A stretch of DNA of 15,875 bases from positions 1 through 15,875 of the forward strand of contig JAFMIS010000016.1 in NCBI GenBank assembly GCA_017853915.1, given 5' to 3'. This document shows positions 1-8,200 of the stretch, one piece after another (position 1 is the stretch's first letter; the number at the start of each line of letters is the position of its first letter). Below the pieces are notes generated by a model that saw only the letters and a list, made by a program, of their open reading frames with translations, ran no database searches and had not been told where the DNA came from. The position numbers and the translations under genes were made by a program. The DNA is from a bacterium (lineage in GTDB: Bacteria; Bdellovibrionota_C; UBA2361; OMII01).

Positions 1-1150
1 CCCCCGACAAGGTACCCGCCGGGAAGGTATCACACACCACCTGTGTGGATGAGGTTCCTGGACGTAAGGTTCCAACCACTTTCGAGACGATATGAATGAG
101 GTGCGAAAAGTACTGAAGCTGACGAAAGGTCTCAACGCGTACATCCGCGCAGTGTCGACTGAGATCATTGCGCGCTAGATCGACTAGCATGCAGTGCTCC
201 GCATTCTCTTTCGGATCTTCCAATAGCTTTTGGGCCACCTCTCTATCCGCCTGATCATCACCACTGCGCCTGTATGTGCCCGCTATTGGGAAGATACCAG
301 CCTGGTTGTTTGAGATAGTAATCTGAGCCTCGGGAGAGGAACCAAAAAGGCGATAGCTCCCGTAATCGCAGTAAAAAAGGTAGGGGGATGGGTTGATCGA
401 GCGCAAGGCTCGGTAAACCTGAAAGTCATCTCCCTCAAAGCGCTGCATGTACCGACGCGAGGGAACGATCTGAAATACATCACCACGAGCTATATGCTTT
501 TTGCATACCCGCACTAAATCAAGAAACTCAGAGTCGGAGACAACGGACTCCTCTGACCCGATTTTTCGGAACGGAAAGGTCTTTGTGACACCGTGGAACG
601 CGCGGCTAATGAATTCCTTCAGCGACAGCGGAGCTGTGGCCTCAACGCTGGGCTTATTTTCCAATACGTAAGCCTCATTTCGTAGCGGATTAAACGCGAT
701 AACATATCGAAAAACAGAGAAATGCACGGAGGGAATCTCATGCCCAGGGTACGGGCGCTTAGCAAACGTGACCTGCTCAGCGTACTGAACCGCGTCAAAG
801 CAGATGTGTCCAAATGCTCCAGGAGTGACACCCTTGGGTAAACCTTGTGACGTCACGCTCACTTCGATAGCGGACAGAAACTTTGATAGCGTCTGGTGGA
901 GGCCACAGCCCGGAGCCACGCGGAGTGGCTCACTCACCTCTGATCCAAACCGCGTCGAGTACTCACCGTTTGAGATTGAGTACTCAGCGATCGGATCACA
1001 ACATACAAAGGAGCGACAGTCCCCCGCGCCATGATAGTCAGAACTCTCAAAAAGAAAGACCTTGGCGAACCGGTCTCTCAGTCGTAGGTATACGGCAGCG
1101 GGCGAGGTAAGGTCCGCAATAACCGTTTGGCATGTTGTTGAAATCTTCAC
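1..1150 (-). CDS. trpE: Anthranilate synthase component I (TrpE), partial, 3' end beyond window
   Basis: Converts chorismate (with ammonia supplied by the TrpG glutaminase) to anthranilate, the first step of tryptophan synthesis in the cytoplasm. About 383 codons are present; the C-terminus is off the left edge. Visible chorismate-binding motifs are GDVFQIVPSRR (near residues 222-232), NPSPYLFY (near 253), GSSPEAQI (near 268), LVDLARNDL (near 322) and FPAGTLSG (near 376). The last is typical of TrpE; MenF and PabB differ there. The N-terminal FESS at residues 34-37 sits where the tryptophan feedback-binding LLES motif normally lies. The start chosen is GTG at 1150, preceded by AGGT about 7 nt upstream; it gives an N-terminus slightly shorter than usual. 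A leader peptide with tandem Trp codons and a terminator just upstream independently support trp identity. Other trp genes may follow off the window. Confidence 0.93.
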   Translation of the reverse strand, partial: MKISTTCQTVIADLTSPAAVYLRLRDRFAKVFLFESSDYHGAGDCRSFVCCDPIAEYSISNGEYSTRFGSEVSEPLRVAPGCGLHQTLSKFLSAIEVSVTSQGLPKGVTPGAFGHICFDAVQYAEQVTFAKRPYPGHEIPSVHFSVFRYVIAFNPLRNEAYVLENKPSVEATAPLSLKEFISRAFHGVTKTFPFRKIGSEESVVSDSEFLDLVRVCKKHIARGDVFQIVPSRRYMQRFEGDDFQVYRALRSINPSPYLFYCDYGSYRLFGSSPEAQITISNNQAGIFPIAGTYRRSGDDQADREVAQKLLEDPKENAEHCMLVDLARNDLSRHCADVRVETFRQLQYFSHLIHIVSKVVGTLRPGTSSTQVVCDTFPAGTLSG

Positions 1151-1162
1151 AAAACTACCTGT

Positions 1163-1188
1163 AAAAACGCCCTCGGCGCGCGAGCGCG
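1163..1188 (-). terminator. trp attenuator terminator
   Basis: Read on the minus strand, CGCGCTC (1182-1188), loop GCGCGCC and GAGGGCG (1168-1174) form a seven-position stem with one G-G mismatch, followed directly by TTTTT (1163-1167). It ends 12 nt before the trpE start codon. The 5' arm and loop belong to the trpE-proximal copy of the 29-bp tandem repeat, while the last bases of the 3' arm are unique sequence, so only this copy makes a terminator. Position and context behind a Trp-rich leader peptide point to a regulated attenuator, not an operon end. Confidence 0.7.
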
Positions 1189-1257
1189 TCCGCTGAACTC
1201 CTCGGCGCGCGAGCGCGTCCGCTGAACTCCTCGGCGCGCGAGCGCGTCCGCTGAACT
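1171..1257. repeat. Three exact 29-bp tandem repeats in the trp leader
   Basis: Units at 1171-1199, 1200-1228 and 1229-1257 are identical and directly abutting. Each is very GC-rich. On the minus strand each can fold as GG-A-CGCG, loop CTCG, CGCG-CC, a six-pair stem with one bulged A. The unit length is not a multiple of three and the array lies between leader-peptide stop and trpE start, so it is not coding. No spacers separate the units, which argues against CRISPR. Copy number may vary between strains by slippage. Confidence 0.95.
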
Positions 1258-1293
1258 ATAGACTAGATTGAACTGAAATGGATTGAAAGAAAG

Positions 1294-1317
1294 GAGCGTA
1301 TGTTGGGGCTTACGCCC
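1294..1317 (-). promoter_or_regulatory. Leader hairpin region with alternative pairings
   Basis: On the minus strand the tandem Trp codons and stop contain GGGCGT (1312-1317). It can pair with ACGCTC (1294-1299), six pairs with one wobble, or fold locally as GGGC-GTAA-GCCC with a GNRA-type loop. The same ACGCTC could instead pair with a second GGGCGT at 1167-1172, in the 3' arm of the terminator. That is the arrangement expected of regions 1, 2 and 4 of an attenuator. The pairing scheme is inferred from complementarity only. Confidence 0.45.
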
Positions 1318-1363
1318 ACCAGGCCTGAGAGAAAGAAGCTGTGAAATTCAATAACTTCAACAT
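1310..1363 (-). CDS. trpL: trp operon leader peptide with tandem Trp codons
   Basis: A 17-codon reading frame, MLKLLNFTASFSQAWWA followed by TAA, lies 160 nt upstream of trpE on the same strand. Its two adjacent TGG codons are codons 15 and 16 and are followed by only one codon before the stop. This is the classic layout of a ribosome-mediated trp attenuator, in which stalling at Trp codons under starvation prevents the downstream terminator from forming. The peptide itself has no expected function beyond sensing. The promoter immediately upstream would start transcription about 2 nt before the ATG, so the leader is probably translated as a leaderless mRNA; the nearby AAGGGG is too close to the ATG to act as an ordinary ribosome site. 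An alternative TTG start at codon 2 would not alter the role. Confidence 0.85.
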   Translation of the reverse strand: MLKLLNFTASFSQAWWA

Positions 1364-1371
1364 ACCCCTTA

Positions 1372-1401
1372 AGGGTACGGCAGGACCGCCGCGGAAGTCA
1401 A
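1372..1401 (-). promoter_or_regulatory. trpL/trpE promoter
   Basis: Minus strand -35 TTGACT (1396-1401, five of six consensus bases), an 18-bp spacer and -10 TACCCT (1372-1377). The predicted start point is near 1365, next to the trpL ATG at 1363. No overlapping operator was recognised. Confidence 0.55.
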
Positions 1402-1458
1402 TCTTTTTATCTCTAAGCTTCAGATTAGACCCTCCCTCACTATCGACTGTTCTATGAT

Positions 1459-2640
1459 CTAGCCTCGCCGGTGCCCCGGCAGTCGGATGTGCTTTGCCAC
1501 CGTACGCATCACGGTATTATCGCTTGAGATCGCGAATATCCAGCCTCCGTTAATACGAAAACGGCTCCCCTCAATTCCAAACCGCGCTAGCGCTCCCGCT
1601 ATTTTACCCCGCTCAATCGGCTGCGAGAGTTGGTATATGGAGGAAAACTTCTCGAAGCACTCAGCCGCTGTGAACCAGCCGCTAAACTTCTCCCTGTTTT
1701 CGCGCGTTCGGCGTATCAGCTCCTCGAATTCTGAGAATGCCCGGGCGTGTATCGAGGTTCGATGCCCACTGATTTCGTAAAAACCGAGCAGGTCTCGATG
1801 TTTTGTGAGCAAACGAAACGAGCCTAGCTTTTCCCTTGGAGCGCGCCCTAATTCGTCCCTCAAAAAACTGCTCAGATTTCGACCATTCAACTCCAGTATC
1901 CTTACTATGACTCCTTTTTCCTCAACAAAGAGAAACTTGCCGGCAGCGCTCAGTTCCCTCGTTTTTGATGTCTTCACATCGAAGGGCACAACGATCGGAA
2001 ATGTCTTCGGGATAGATCGCGCTCTGCGTGCCAGGCCCGCGAGACTCTGAGTACAGACAACGAGACTCTTCTCTATACCTGGGTAGCGTCGCTGTAAAAA
2101 GCGCGAGCCCTGCGCGATCGCTTGAAACGATCGGATACTATTCTCCGGAATGACGATCTGCTTCCTGCGGCGCGTGACCAGGGCCTCAATTCCGAATTTT
2201 CCTTGGCGCAACTCTAAACCCGGTACGTCGTGGAGCTGTGGATCTGCCGGATGGAGGTAGCTCGCGGTGGAGAGAAGGGAACCCAGGTAATAGGGTAGCC
2301 CGTACTGTTGAGGGTTCGCGATCCCCGCTGGTATCAGGTATCCCGCCAGTACGCTCTTACCCTCGACCACGTAGAGACGCTCCGGCTGATGCCCCTCGAA
2401 CAACCACTGCCTGGTTTTCTCTGTGGTCTTATTCGCTTCACCGGCGCTCGCTTTTAAAAGCCACTCTTGAAATTCACTCACTACAGCTTCAGCCACTCGT
2501 TCATCAACGAAGAGCCCGCGTGGCACTACTCGTACCTTGTCACGATACATCTCGAACCTCTTATTGAGTCTCAGCGACTCAATAAATTTCACGAGGGACG
2601 ATCGACCCTCGCCTGTGTGTTGTACATGTACGGACTCCAT
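1459..2640 (-). CDS. Uncharacterised 393-aa protein
   Basis: I do not recognise the family. The ATG at 2640 is preceded by GAGAGG with 8 nt spacing, and a TAGAAT -10-like box at 2667-2672 would give a leader of about 20 nt. The codon pattern matches the neighbouring genes and the frame is uninterrupted. The protein looks soluble and cytoplasmic: no signal peptide and no long hydrophobic run. It is basic, with an RRRKQ cluster in the middle and an Arg-rich C-terminus. A segment of about 60 residues near the C-terminus, beginning near FSGWFTAAECF and ending near NGGWIFAIS, has the helix-helix-then-hairpin look of a small winged-helix domain, but no motif proves this. It is transcribed divergently from tgt and in the same direction as the trp leader, which has its own promoter about 60 bp downstream of this stop. 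Confidence 0.75.
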   Translation of the reverse strand: MESVHVQHTGEGRSSLVKFIESLRLNKRFEMYRDKVRVVPRGLFVDERVAEAVVSEFQEWLLKASAGEANKTTEKTRQWLFEGHQPERLYVVEGKSVLAGYLIPAGIANPQQYGLPYYLGSLLSTASYLHPADPQLHDVPGLELRQGKFGIEALVTRRRKQIVIPENSIRSFQAIAQGSRFLQRRYPGIEKSLVVCTQSLAGLARRARSIPKTFPIVVPFDVKTSKTRELSAAGKFLFVEEKGVIVRILELNGRNLSSFLRDELGRAPREKLGSFRLLTKHRDLLGFYEISGHRTSIHARAFSEFEELIRRTRENREKFSGWFTAAECFEKFSSIYQLSQPIERGKIAGALARFGIEGSRFRINGGWIFAISSDNTVMRTVAKHIRLPGHRRG

Positions 2641-2716
2641 ATCCGGCGCCTCTCAAAACAACCCTAATTCTAGCGGCTAATGTCGATGAGAGCTATAACT
2701 ATTGAGGAGCTCCGCG

Positions 2717-2745
2717 TTGAGCTCGGTGTCGATCTGGCCTATAAC
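2717..2745 (+). promoter_or_regulatory. tgt promoter, probably leaderless
   Basis: TTGAGC (2717-2722), a 17-bp spacer and TATAAC (2740-2745, five of six consensus bases). The predicted start point near 2752 is 4 nt before the ATG at 2756, which lacks a ribosome-binding site. A GAGGAG at 2704-2709 would suit a TTG start at 2717 if transcription began further upstream, so the start is not fully settled. Confidence 0.5.
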
Positions 2746-2755
2746 TAGTGCTCAC

Positions 2756-3928
2756 ATGGCTATCTCCTCACGTTTACCCTGCTCTCTCGACGCCCGCGAT
2801 GAATGGTCCCGTGCCAGAGCGCTTACGTTGAAAACCCTTCACGGCAGTGTCGAGACCCCAATCTTTATGCCAGTGGCGACCCAGGCCGCGCTCCGTTTCC
2901 TAGACCTTGAGTGCGCGCACCAGCTCGATTATCAGGTGCTCCTAGCAAACACCTATCACTTACTTATCCGGCCGGGCCCTGAGATCTTTCAACGTTACGG
3001 CGATATTCATCGGTTCATGAAGTGGGACCATGCCGTGCTCACCGATTCTGGGGGCTTTCAACTCTTCTCTCTTAGTAAGCAGATCTCACTCTCGGAGGAC
3101 GGAGCGTCATTTCGCAGCTACACAGATGGTAGGCGAATACTCCTTACCCCCGAGCGTAGCATTGAGATGCAAAAGACTATCGGTAGCGACATTATGATGG
3201 TCCTTGACCACTGCGTAAGCTCCACATCTGATGAGGCGACTACAAGAGCAGCTCTGGAACTCACAACCCGCTGGGCGCACCGCAGCTACACGGCCCGAGG
3301 CGATTCCCAGCAGGCTCTCTTTGGCATCGTTCAGGGCGGCTGCTTTACGCATTTACGCCGGGAGAGCGCCGCTCAGATTACATCGATCGATTTTGATGGC
3401 TTTGCCCTCGGAGGGCTTGCTGTTGGCGAAAGCAAAGCGGAGCGCGAAGATACCACGGAGTTCGCCGCTGAGCTTCTTCCAGCCGACAAGCCACGCTACC
3501 TGATGGGCGTCGGAACACCGATTGATCTTCTAGAGGCGGTGCGGCGTGGCGTCGATATGTTTGATTGTATCTTACCGACAGCTCTCGGTGGTCAAGGAGT
3601 AGCCTTTACTTCTCATGGAAAGATCGATCTGAGGCGGGGTGTCTACCGAATAATTGACGATCCCCTCGATCGCTCGTGCCCCTGCTCAACCTGCGCGCGA
3701 TTCTCCCGCGCGTATCTTCACCACTTAGTAAAAGCTCAAGAACCTATCGTGTCTCAGCTTATAAGCACTCATAATCTAACTTTCTATCGCTCACTTATGC
3801 GCCGCATGCGAGTGGCGATACTGTCGGGCACATTCAGGGAGTTATACGAGCGCGAAGCGCCGATCCTTCTCTCTTCCGACACAGAGAATCCACCGGTACC
3901 TCCGGCTCGAAGACGCGCACTGCGGTAA
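2756..3928 (+). CDS. tgt: tRNA-guanine transglycosylase (queuine/preQ1 tRNA-ribosyltransferase)
   Basis: Exchanges guanine-34 in GUN-anticodon tRNAs for preQ1 (the bacterial substrate) on the way to queuosine. From the ATG at 2756 the protein has 390 residues, normal for bacterial Tgt. Visible features: TPIFMPVATQ near residue 34; LTDSGGFQ with Asp97, matching the catalytic Asp102 of the Zymomonas enzyme; FGIVQGG; GGLAVGE; YLMGVG; and MFDC with Asp270, matching the nucleophile Asp280. Cys308, Cys310, Cys313 and His339 match the four zinc ligands at a constant offset of 10. Unusual: the loop after the nucleophile reads PTALGGQG, so the positions of Arg286 and Arg289 of the Zymomonas enzyme are Ala276 and Gly279. 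An upstream TTG at 2717 or 2702 is in frame, but the homology and a well-placed promoter favour 2756. It stands alone, convergent with nrdB. Confidence 0.93.
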   Translation: MAISSRLPCSLDARDEWSRARALTLKTLHGSVETPIFMPVATQAALRFLDLECAHQLDYQVLLANTYHLLIRPGPEIFQRYGDIHRFMKWDHAVLTDSGGFQLFSLSKQISLSEDGASFRSYTDGRRILLTPERSIEMQKTIGSDIMMVLDHCVSSTSDEATTRAALELTTRWAHRSYTARGDSQQALFGIVQGGCFTHLRRESAAQITSIDFDGFALGGLAVGESKAEREDTTEFAAELLPADKPRYLMGVGTPIDLLEAVRRGVDMFDCILPTALGGQGVAFTSHGKIDLRRGVYRIIDDPLDRSCPCSTCARFSRAYLHHLVKAQEPIVSQLISTHNLTFYRSLMRRMRVAILSGTFRELYEREAPILLSSDTENPPVPPARRRALR

Positions 3929-4077
3929 CGTAAAGGATAAAGCTCGCGCCAAGCCGCGAATCAGGGGCTACTCAAGAAGAGTTGCGGATTATCTGGCACT
4001 CGATTGAGGTAGAGCTCAACGCGCTGAAATCCTATCCAATATCACAACGAAGTCTCCGTATTCTTTAAGCTCCGAAT

Positions 4078-4106
4078 AAAAAAGGGCAGCCCTCGGGCTG
4101 CCCTTT
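4078..4106. terminator. Two-way terminator between tgt and nrdB
   Basis: A perfect inverted repeat, AAAGGGCAGCC-CTCG-GGCTGCCCTTT style, at 4081-4106 forms an 11-12 bp stem. On the minus strand it is followed by TTTTTTATT (complement of the A-run at 4078-4083), a strong end for the nrdAB transcript. On the plus strand it is followed by TTTCGTC, so it may also stop tgt read-through. Confidence 0.85.
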
Positions 4107-4120
4107 CGTCTATCGATCGA

Positions 4121-4142
4121 TGGGCCATCACTGGGCCATCAC
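4121..4142. repeat. 11-bp tandem duplication in the nrdB 3' flank
   Basis: TGGGCCATCAC occurs twice in exact tandem (4121-4131, 4132-4142), between the terminator and the nrdB stop. It looks like a small duplication with no evident role. Confidence 0.85.
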
Positions 4143-4154
4143 GAGTCGATAAGA

Positions 4155-5237
4155 TTACCAGCTCAACGAAGCTGCTGTCTGGTACTCAGTTACTCGTGTT
4201 TCAAAGAAGTTCTTCTCCTTACCGAGATCAATCGTCTCGCTCATCCACGGGAACGGGTTCTTGGTACCATAGATGGTCTTTAAACCTATTCTCTCAAGGC
4301 GACGGTCGGCTATATAACCAACGTAATCTCGGAACATCGGAGCTGTCAGCCCGAGGATACCTCGTGGCAAGCAGTCCACGGCGTAGTTGTACTCAAGCTC
4401 CACAGCCTGCTTAATCTTCTCAACGATATGGGCCTGGAACTCTGGGGTCCACAGGTCCGGATTCTCGGCCTTAATCGTATTGATAAGGTCGATTCCGAAG
4501 TTGAGGTGGATACTCTCATCACGCAGGATGTACTGGAACTGCTCGCCAATTCCAGTCATCTTGTTCTGACGGTGGAACGAGAGGATCATCACAAATCCGC
4601 TATAGAAGAATATTCCCTCCATAATCACGTAGAAGCCGATCAGATTCTCAAGGAACTTCTGAGCGCCTTCTCGTGTCTCTGTTGTGAAATCCGGCTTCAG
4701 TACGTCAGCGGTGAGCTCCATCTCAAAGGCATCTTTTTTGTGGATGGAATTTACCTCGTTGTACATGTTGAACACCTCACCCTGATCGAGTGAGAGAGAC
4801 TCCACGATGTAGTGGAATGTGTGAGTGTGAACAGCTTCCTCGAACGCTTGACGCAGGAGGTACTGGCGACACTCAGGATTCGTTACATGCTTAAAGATAG
4901 CGAGCGTAATGTTATTTCCAACTAAGCTCTCGGCGGTGCTGAAGAACCCAAGGTTACGCAGGATCACTCGGCGCTCATCGGCAGTCAGTCGGTCTGACTT
5001 CCATAGCTCGATGTCCTTGCCCATTGGGACTTCACTTGGGAGCCAGTTGTTGGCGCATCCATTCAGATAGTGCTCCCACGCCCACTTGTACTTCAGTGGC
5101 ATGAGCTGATTTACGTCCACCGCGGCGCAGTTAATGATGCGCTTATCATCAGCCCTGACACGCTTCTCTGAGCCGTCATTGTTCGAACCATCATTGTTAG
5201 CCGACCCCGTGGAGCCCATATCATCAAATGTCAACAT
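4155..5237 (-). CDS. nrdB: Class Ic ribonucleotide reductase small subunit (R2c)
   Basis: Supplies the oxidising cofactor used by NrdA to reduce ribonucleoside diphosphates to deoxyribonucleotides. The 360 residues align with Chlamydia trachomatis R2 at a constant offset of 14. Metal ligands are Glu103, Glu134, His137, Glu207, Glu241 and His244. The radical tyrosine is replaced by Phe141 (HTHTFHY), and the first carboxylate is Glu instead of Asp (STAES). Both are hallmarks of class Ic enzymes, which use a Mn(IV)/Fe(III) centre in place of a tyrosyl radical. Trp65, Tyr143 and the C-terminal Tyr352 of the electron-transfer path are also kept. The N-terminus carries a low-complexity Gly/Ser/Asn/Asp stretch (residues 8-23). 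ATG at 5237 follows AAGGAG with 7 nt spacing. It lies 41 bp after nrdA and ends at a strong terminator, so the two form one operon. Confidence 0.97.
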   Translation of the reverse strand: MLTFDDMGSTGSANNDGSNNDGSEKRVRADDKRIINCAAVDVNQLMPLKYKWAWEHYLNGCANNWLPSEVPMGKDIELWKSDRLTADERRVILRNLGFFSTAESLVGNNITLAIFKHVTNPECRQYLLRQAFEEAVHTHTFHYIVESLSLDQGEVFNMYNEVNSIHKKDAFEMELTADVLKPDFTTETREGAQKFLENLIGFYVIMEGIFFYSGFVMILSFHRQNKMTGIGEQFQYILRDESIHLNFGIDLINTIKAENPDLWTPEFQAHIVEKIKQAVELEYNYAVDCLPRGILGLTAPMFRDYVGYIADRRLERIGLKTIYGTKNPFPWMSETIDLGKEKNFFETRVTEYQTAASLSW

Positions 5238-5278
5238 ACCCTATCTCCTTACTATCAACCCTTCGATCATCAAAACTT

Positions 5279-8200
5279 CTACTGACAACTCTCGCAATCG
5301 CCATCGAGGCCGCACACCTTTGGAACAGCTGGTTTGCTAGCCGCTTCCGGTGTAGTGCTCGGTGTAGCAGCACTTCGCTCAACTACCACCTCCGCTGAAG
5401 CCGACTTGTTCTTCATCCAGCGAGGTTGTAGACCGCGCTTATTGATGTCGGTTGTCGACTTCTCGATCTGAGTAGCTCCGAGAGAGCGCAAGTAGTACGT
5501 AGTCTTCAGTCCCTTTCTCCATGCGCTCATGTACATGTCGTGCAACTTCTTACCACTTGGCTCGGCGATGTACAGGTTGAGCGACTGCCCCATGTCTATC
5601 CATTTTTGACGACGACTTCCGCACTCAATCAACCACTCCGGCTCGATCTCGAACGCGGTAAGGTAGACCTTCTTGAGCTCGTCCGGGATCCTCTCGATCT
5701 CCTGGATTGAGCCATCGAAGTACTTCAAGTCATCAATCATATCCTCATCCCAGATGTTGAGCTGCTTAAGCTCATCCACCAAGAACGTATTGTGAACGAT
5801 GAACTCTCCTGAGAGGTTCGACTTCGCATACAGATGCTTATACGCTGGCTCAATCGACTGACTAACTCCCGTGATATTCGAGATTGTAGCTGTCGGCGCG
5901 ATCGCCATCGTATTGCTGTTACGTACTCCATGCTTCTTAACCGCGGTCCGGACCACCTTCCAGTCGAGCTTGGAAGAGCTATCAACATCAATATCTCCTC
6001 CCCGTTCATCTGCTAGGATCGTAAGGGTATCAATCGGTAAAAGACCACGATCCCACTTAGATCCCTTGTACGTCCCGTATGCGCCACGCTCAGCCGCAAG
6101 CTCCGTTGACGCTAAGATCGCGTAGTATGAAATCGCTTCCATACTCTCATCAGCGAACTTCACTGCCTCAGGGCTCGCGTAACTAATACGTTGCGCGAAC
6201 AACGCGTCCTGGAATCCCATGATACCAAGACCGATCGGACGATGCCTGAGGTTAGCATTTCGCGCCTCAGCTGTCGGATAAAAATTGATATCGATGACGT
6301 TATCCAACATACGGACCGCTGTGCGAACTGTCTTCTCCAACAACTCAAGGTTGAGACCCTTGCTTGTCAGGTGGCGAACAAGGTTGACCGACCCGAGGTT
6401 ACAGACAGCTGTCTCTTCCGCTGAGGTGTTGAGCAGAATCTCCGTGCAGAGGTTCGAGCTGTGCACCACTCCAACGTGGTCCTGAGGAGATCGCAAGTTC
6501 GATGGATCTTTGAAGGTTATCCACGGATGGCCAGTTTCGAACAACATGCTGAGCATCTTGCGCCACAGACCGATAGCCTCAATCTTCTTGTGGAGCTTTA
6601 TCTCTCCACGCTCGGCTTTCTTCTCGTACTCAAGGTAACGCTCCTCGAACTTCTTACCATAGAGGTCGTGGAGGTCAGGCACATCGCTTGGGCTAAAGAG
6701 CGTCCAACTTCCATTCTGCGCTACTCGCTTCATAAACAGGTCTGGAATCCAGTTGGCCGTGTTCATGTCGTGTGTTCGGCGGCGCTCGTCCCCGGTATTT
6801 TTGCGGAGCTCAAGGAAATCCTCGATATCCAAGTGCCAGGTCTCCAGGTACGCGCACATCGCGCCCTTTCTCTTTCCGCCCTGATTCACCGCGACCGCTG
6901 TGTCGTTGGCGACCTTGAGGAACGGGATAACTCCTTGACTACGCCCATTGGTTCCCTTGATACGAGCTCCGGTGGCTCGCACGTTTGTCCAGTCGTTACC
7001 GAGTCCGCCCGCCCACTTCGAGAGCTGCGCATCATCCGACACACACTTAAAGATGTGTTGCAGATCGTCCATAACTGTCGTGAGGTAGCACGAGCTCAGT
7101 TGAGGGTGGAGCGTTCCAGAATTGAACAGAGTCGGAGTGCTCGACGTAAAGAGGAACTTTGAGAGCACATCATAGAACTCGATCGCTCGCTCATTCTTTT
7201 GGGCTCCCTCATTAACACTGAGCCCCATCGCGACGCGCATCCAGAAGATCTGTGGAGTCTCAAGCTTCACATCCTCGTGGTGGATGAGGTAGCGATCATA
7301 GAGGGTCTGAAGGCCTAAGTACTGGAACTCAAGATCGCGTTCAAGCTTGAGCGCCTTGGCGAGCTTGTCGAGATCGAACTCGAGCAGCTTCGAGTCCATT
7401 CGCTCTACTGATACACCCTTCTTGAGGCAGCTCTTGAAATACTCTTGGTGGGTCTTTTCAAGGCTCTTGTTATTAGCGTCGACGCCCATCGTCTCCCGAT
7501 AGATAATGTCGAGAAGGAGTCGAGATGCCACATATGAGTAAGCCGGATCCTTCTCAATCTTCGAGCGCGCAGCCATGATGTTCGACTGATCAACCTCTTC
7601 GAGCTTGATACCCTCGTAGAAGTTCTTGAGCGACTCCTGAAGGATTACCTCGCTCGATACGAGCGTATCTAACCCTCGACAGGCGTGCTGAATACGACTT
7701 CGGAGATCTGCCTCAGTAAGCTGGACAGTCTTTCCAGCGGTTGTCGTCGCTTTAAATATCGCGCCCGCACCGAGAGTTGTCGTTGTCGTCGCCTCCTCCA
7801 CTACTGGCGTAGTTACTGCTGGCGCCTCCTCTTCTTGAGCGCGCTTGGCAGCTCGTTGTGCACGGTAAATGATGAAGTCTTTGGCGACCTGGTAGTACCC
7901 CTCGGCCATCATTTGGCGCTCAACTTCATCCTGAATGAGCTCAACGTGAAGCTCCTTGCCCTCGCGAGCGAGCTGGACAGCGCGCGCGACTACCTTGTTG
8001 GTGAGGAGATTTACAGCATTAACCACATCCTCCGGGGTTTGGCCCTCGATCTTTAAAGTATCGCGAAAACCACGCTCGATCGCGGAGGCAATCTTCATCG
8101 GATTAAAGCGGACCGACGTCTTCCCGTCACGGCGGAGGAGCTTTAGATTGCGAGGGGAATCATCACGAGCGGCCTTATGTTCATCTCGGTAAATAATGTA

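Noticed and set aside
1..1150. Isochorismate synthase (MenF) or aminodeoxychorismate synthase (PabB) in place of TrpE
   Set aside because: menE at the other end made MenF worth considering, but the FPAGTLSG, LVDLARNDL and GDVFQIVPSRR wording is that of TrpE, and the upstream leader peptide has tandem Trp codons.
1171..1257. CRISPR array
   Set aside because: The 29-bp unit length and partial palindrome resemble CRISPR repeats, but the copies abut with no spacers and no cas gene is near.
6461..7162. 233-aa open frame on the plus strand inside nrdA
   Set aside because: It is antisense to the catalytic core of nrdA, has no ribosome site or recognisable motif, and reflects the codon bias of nrdA.
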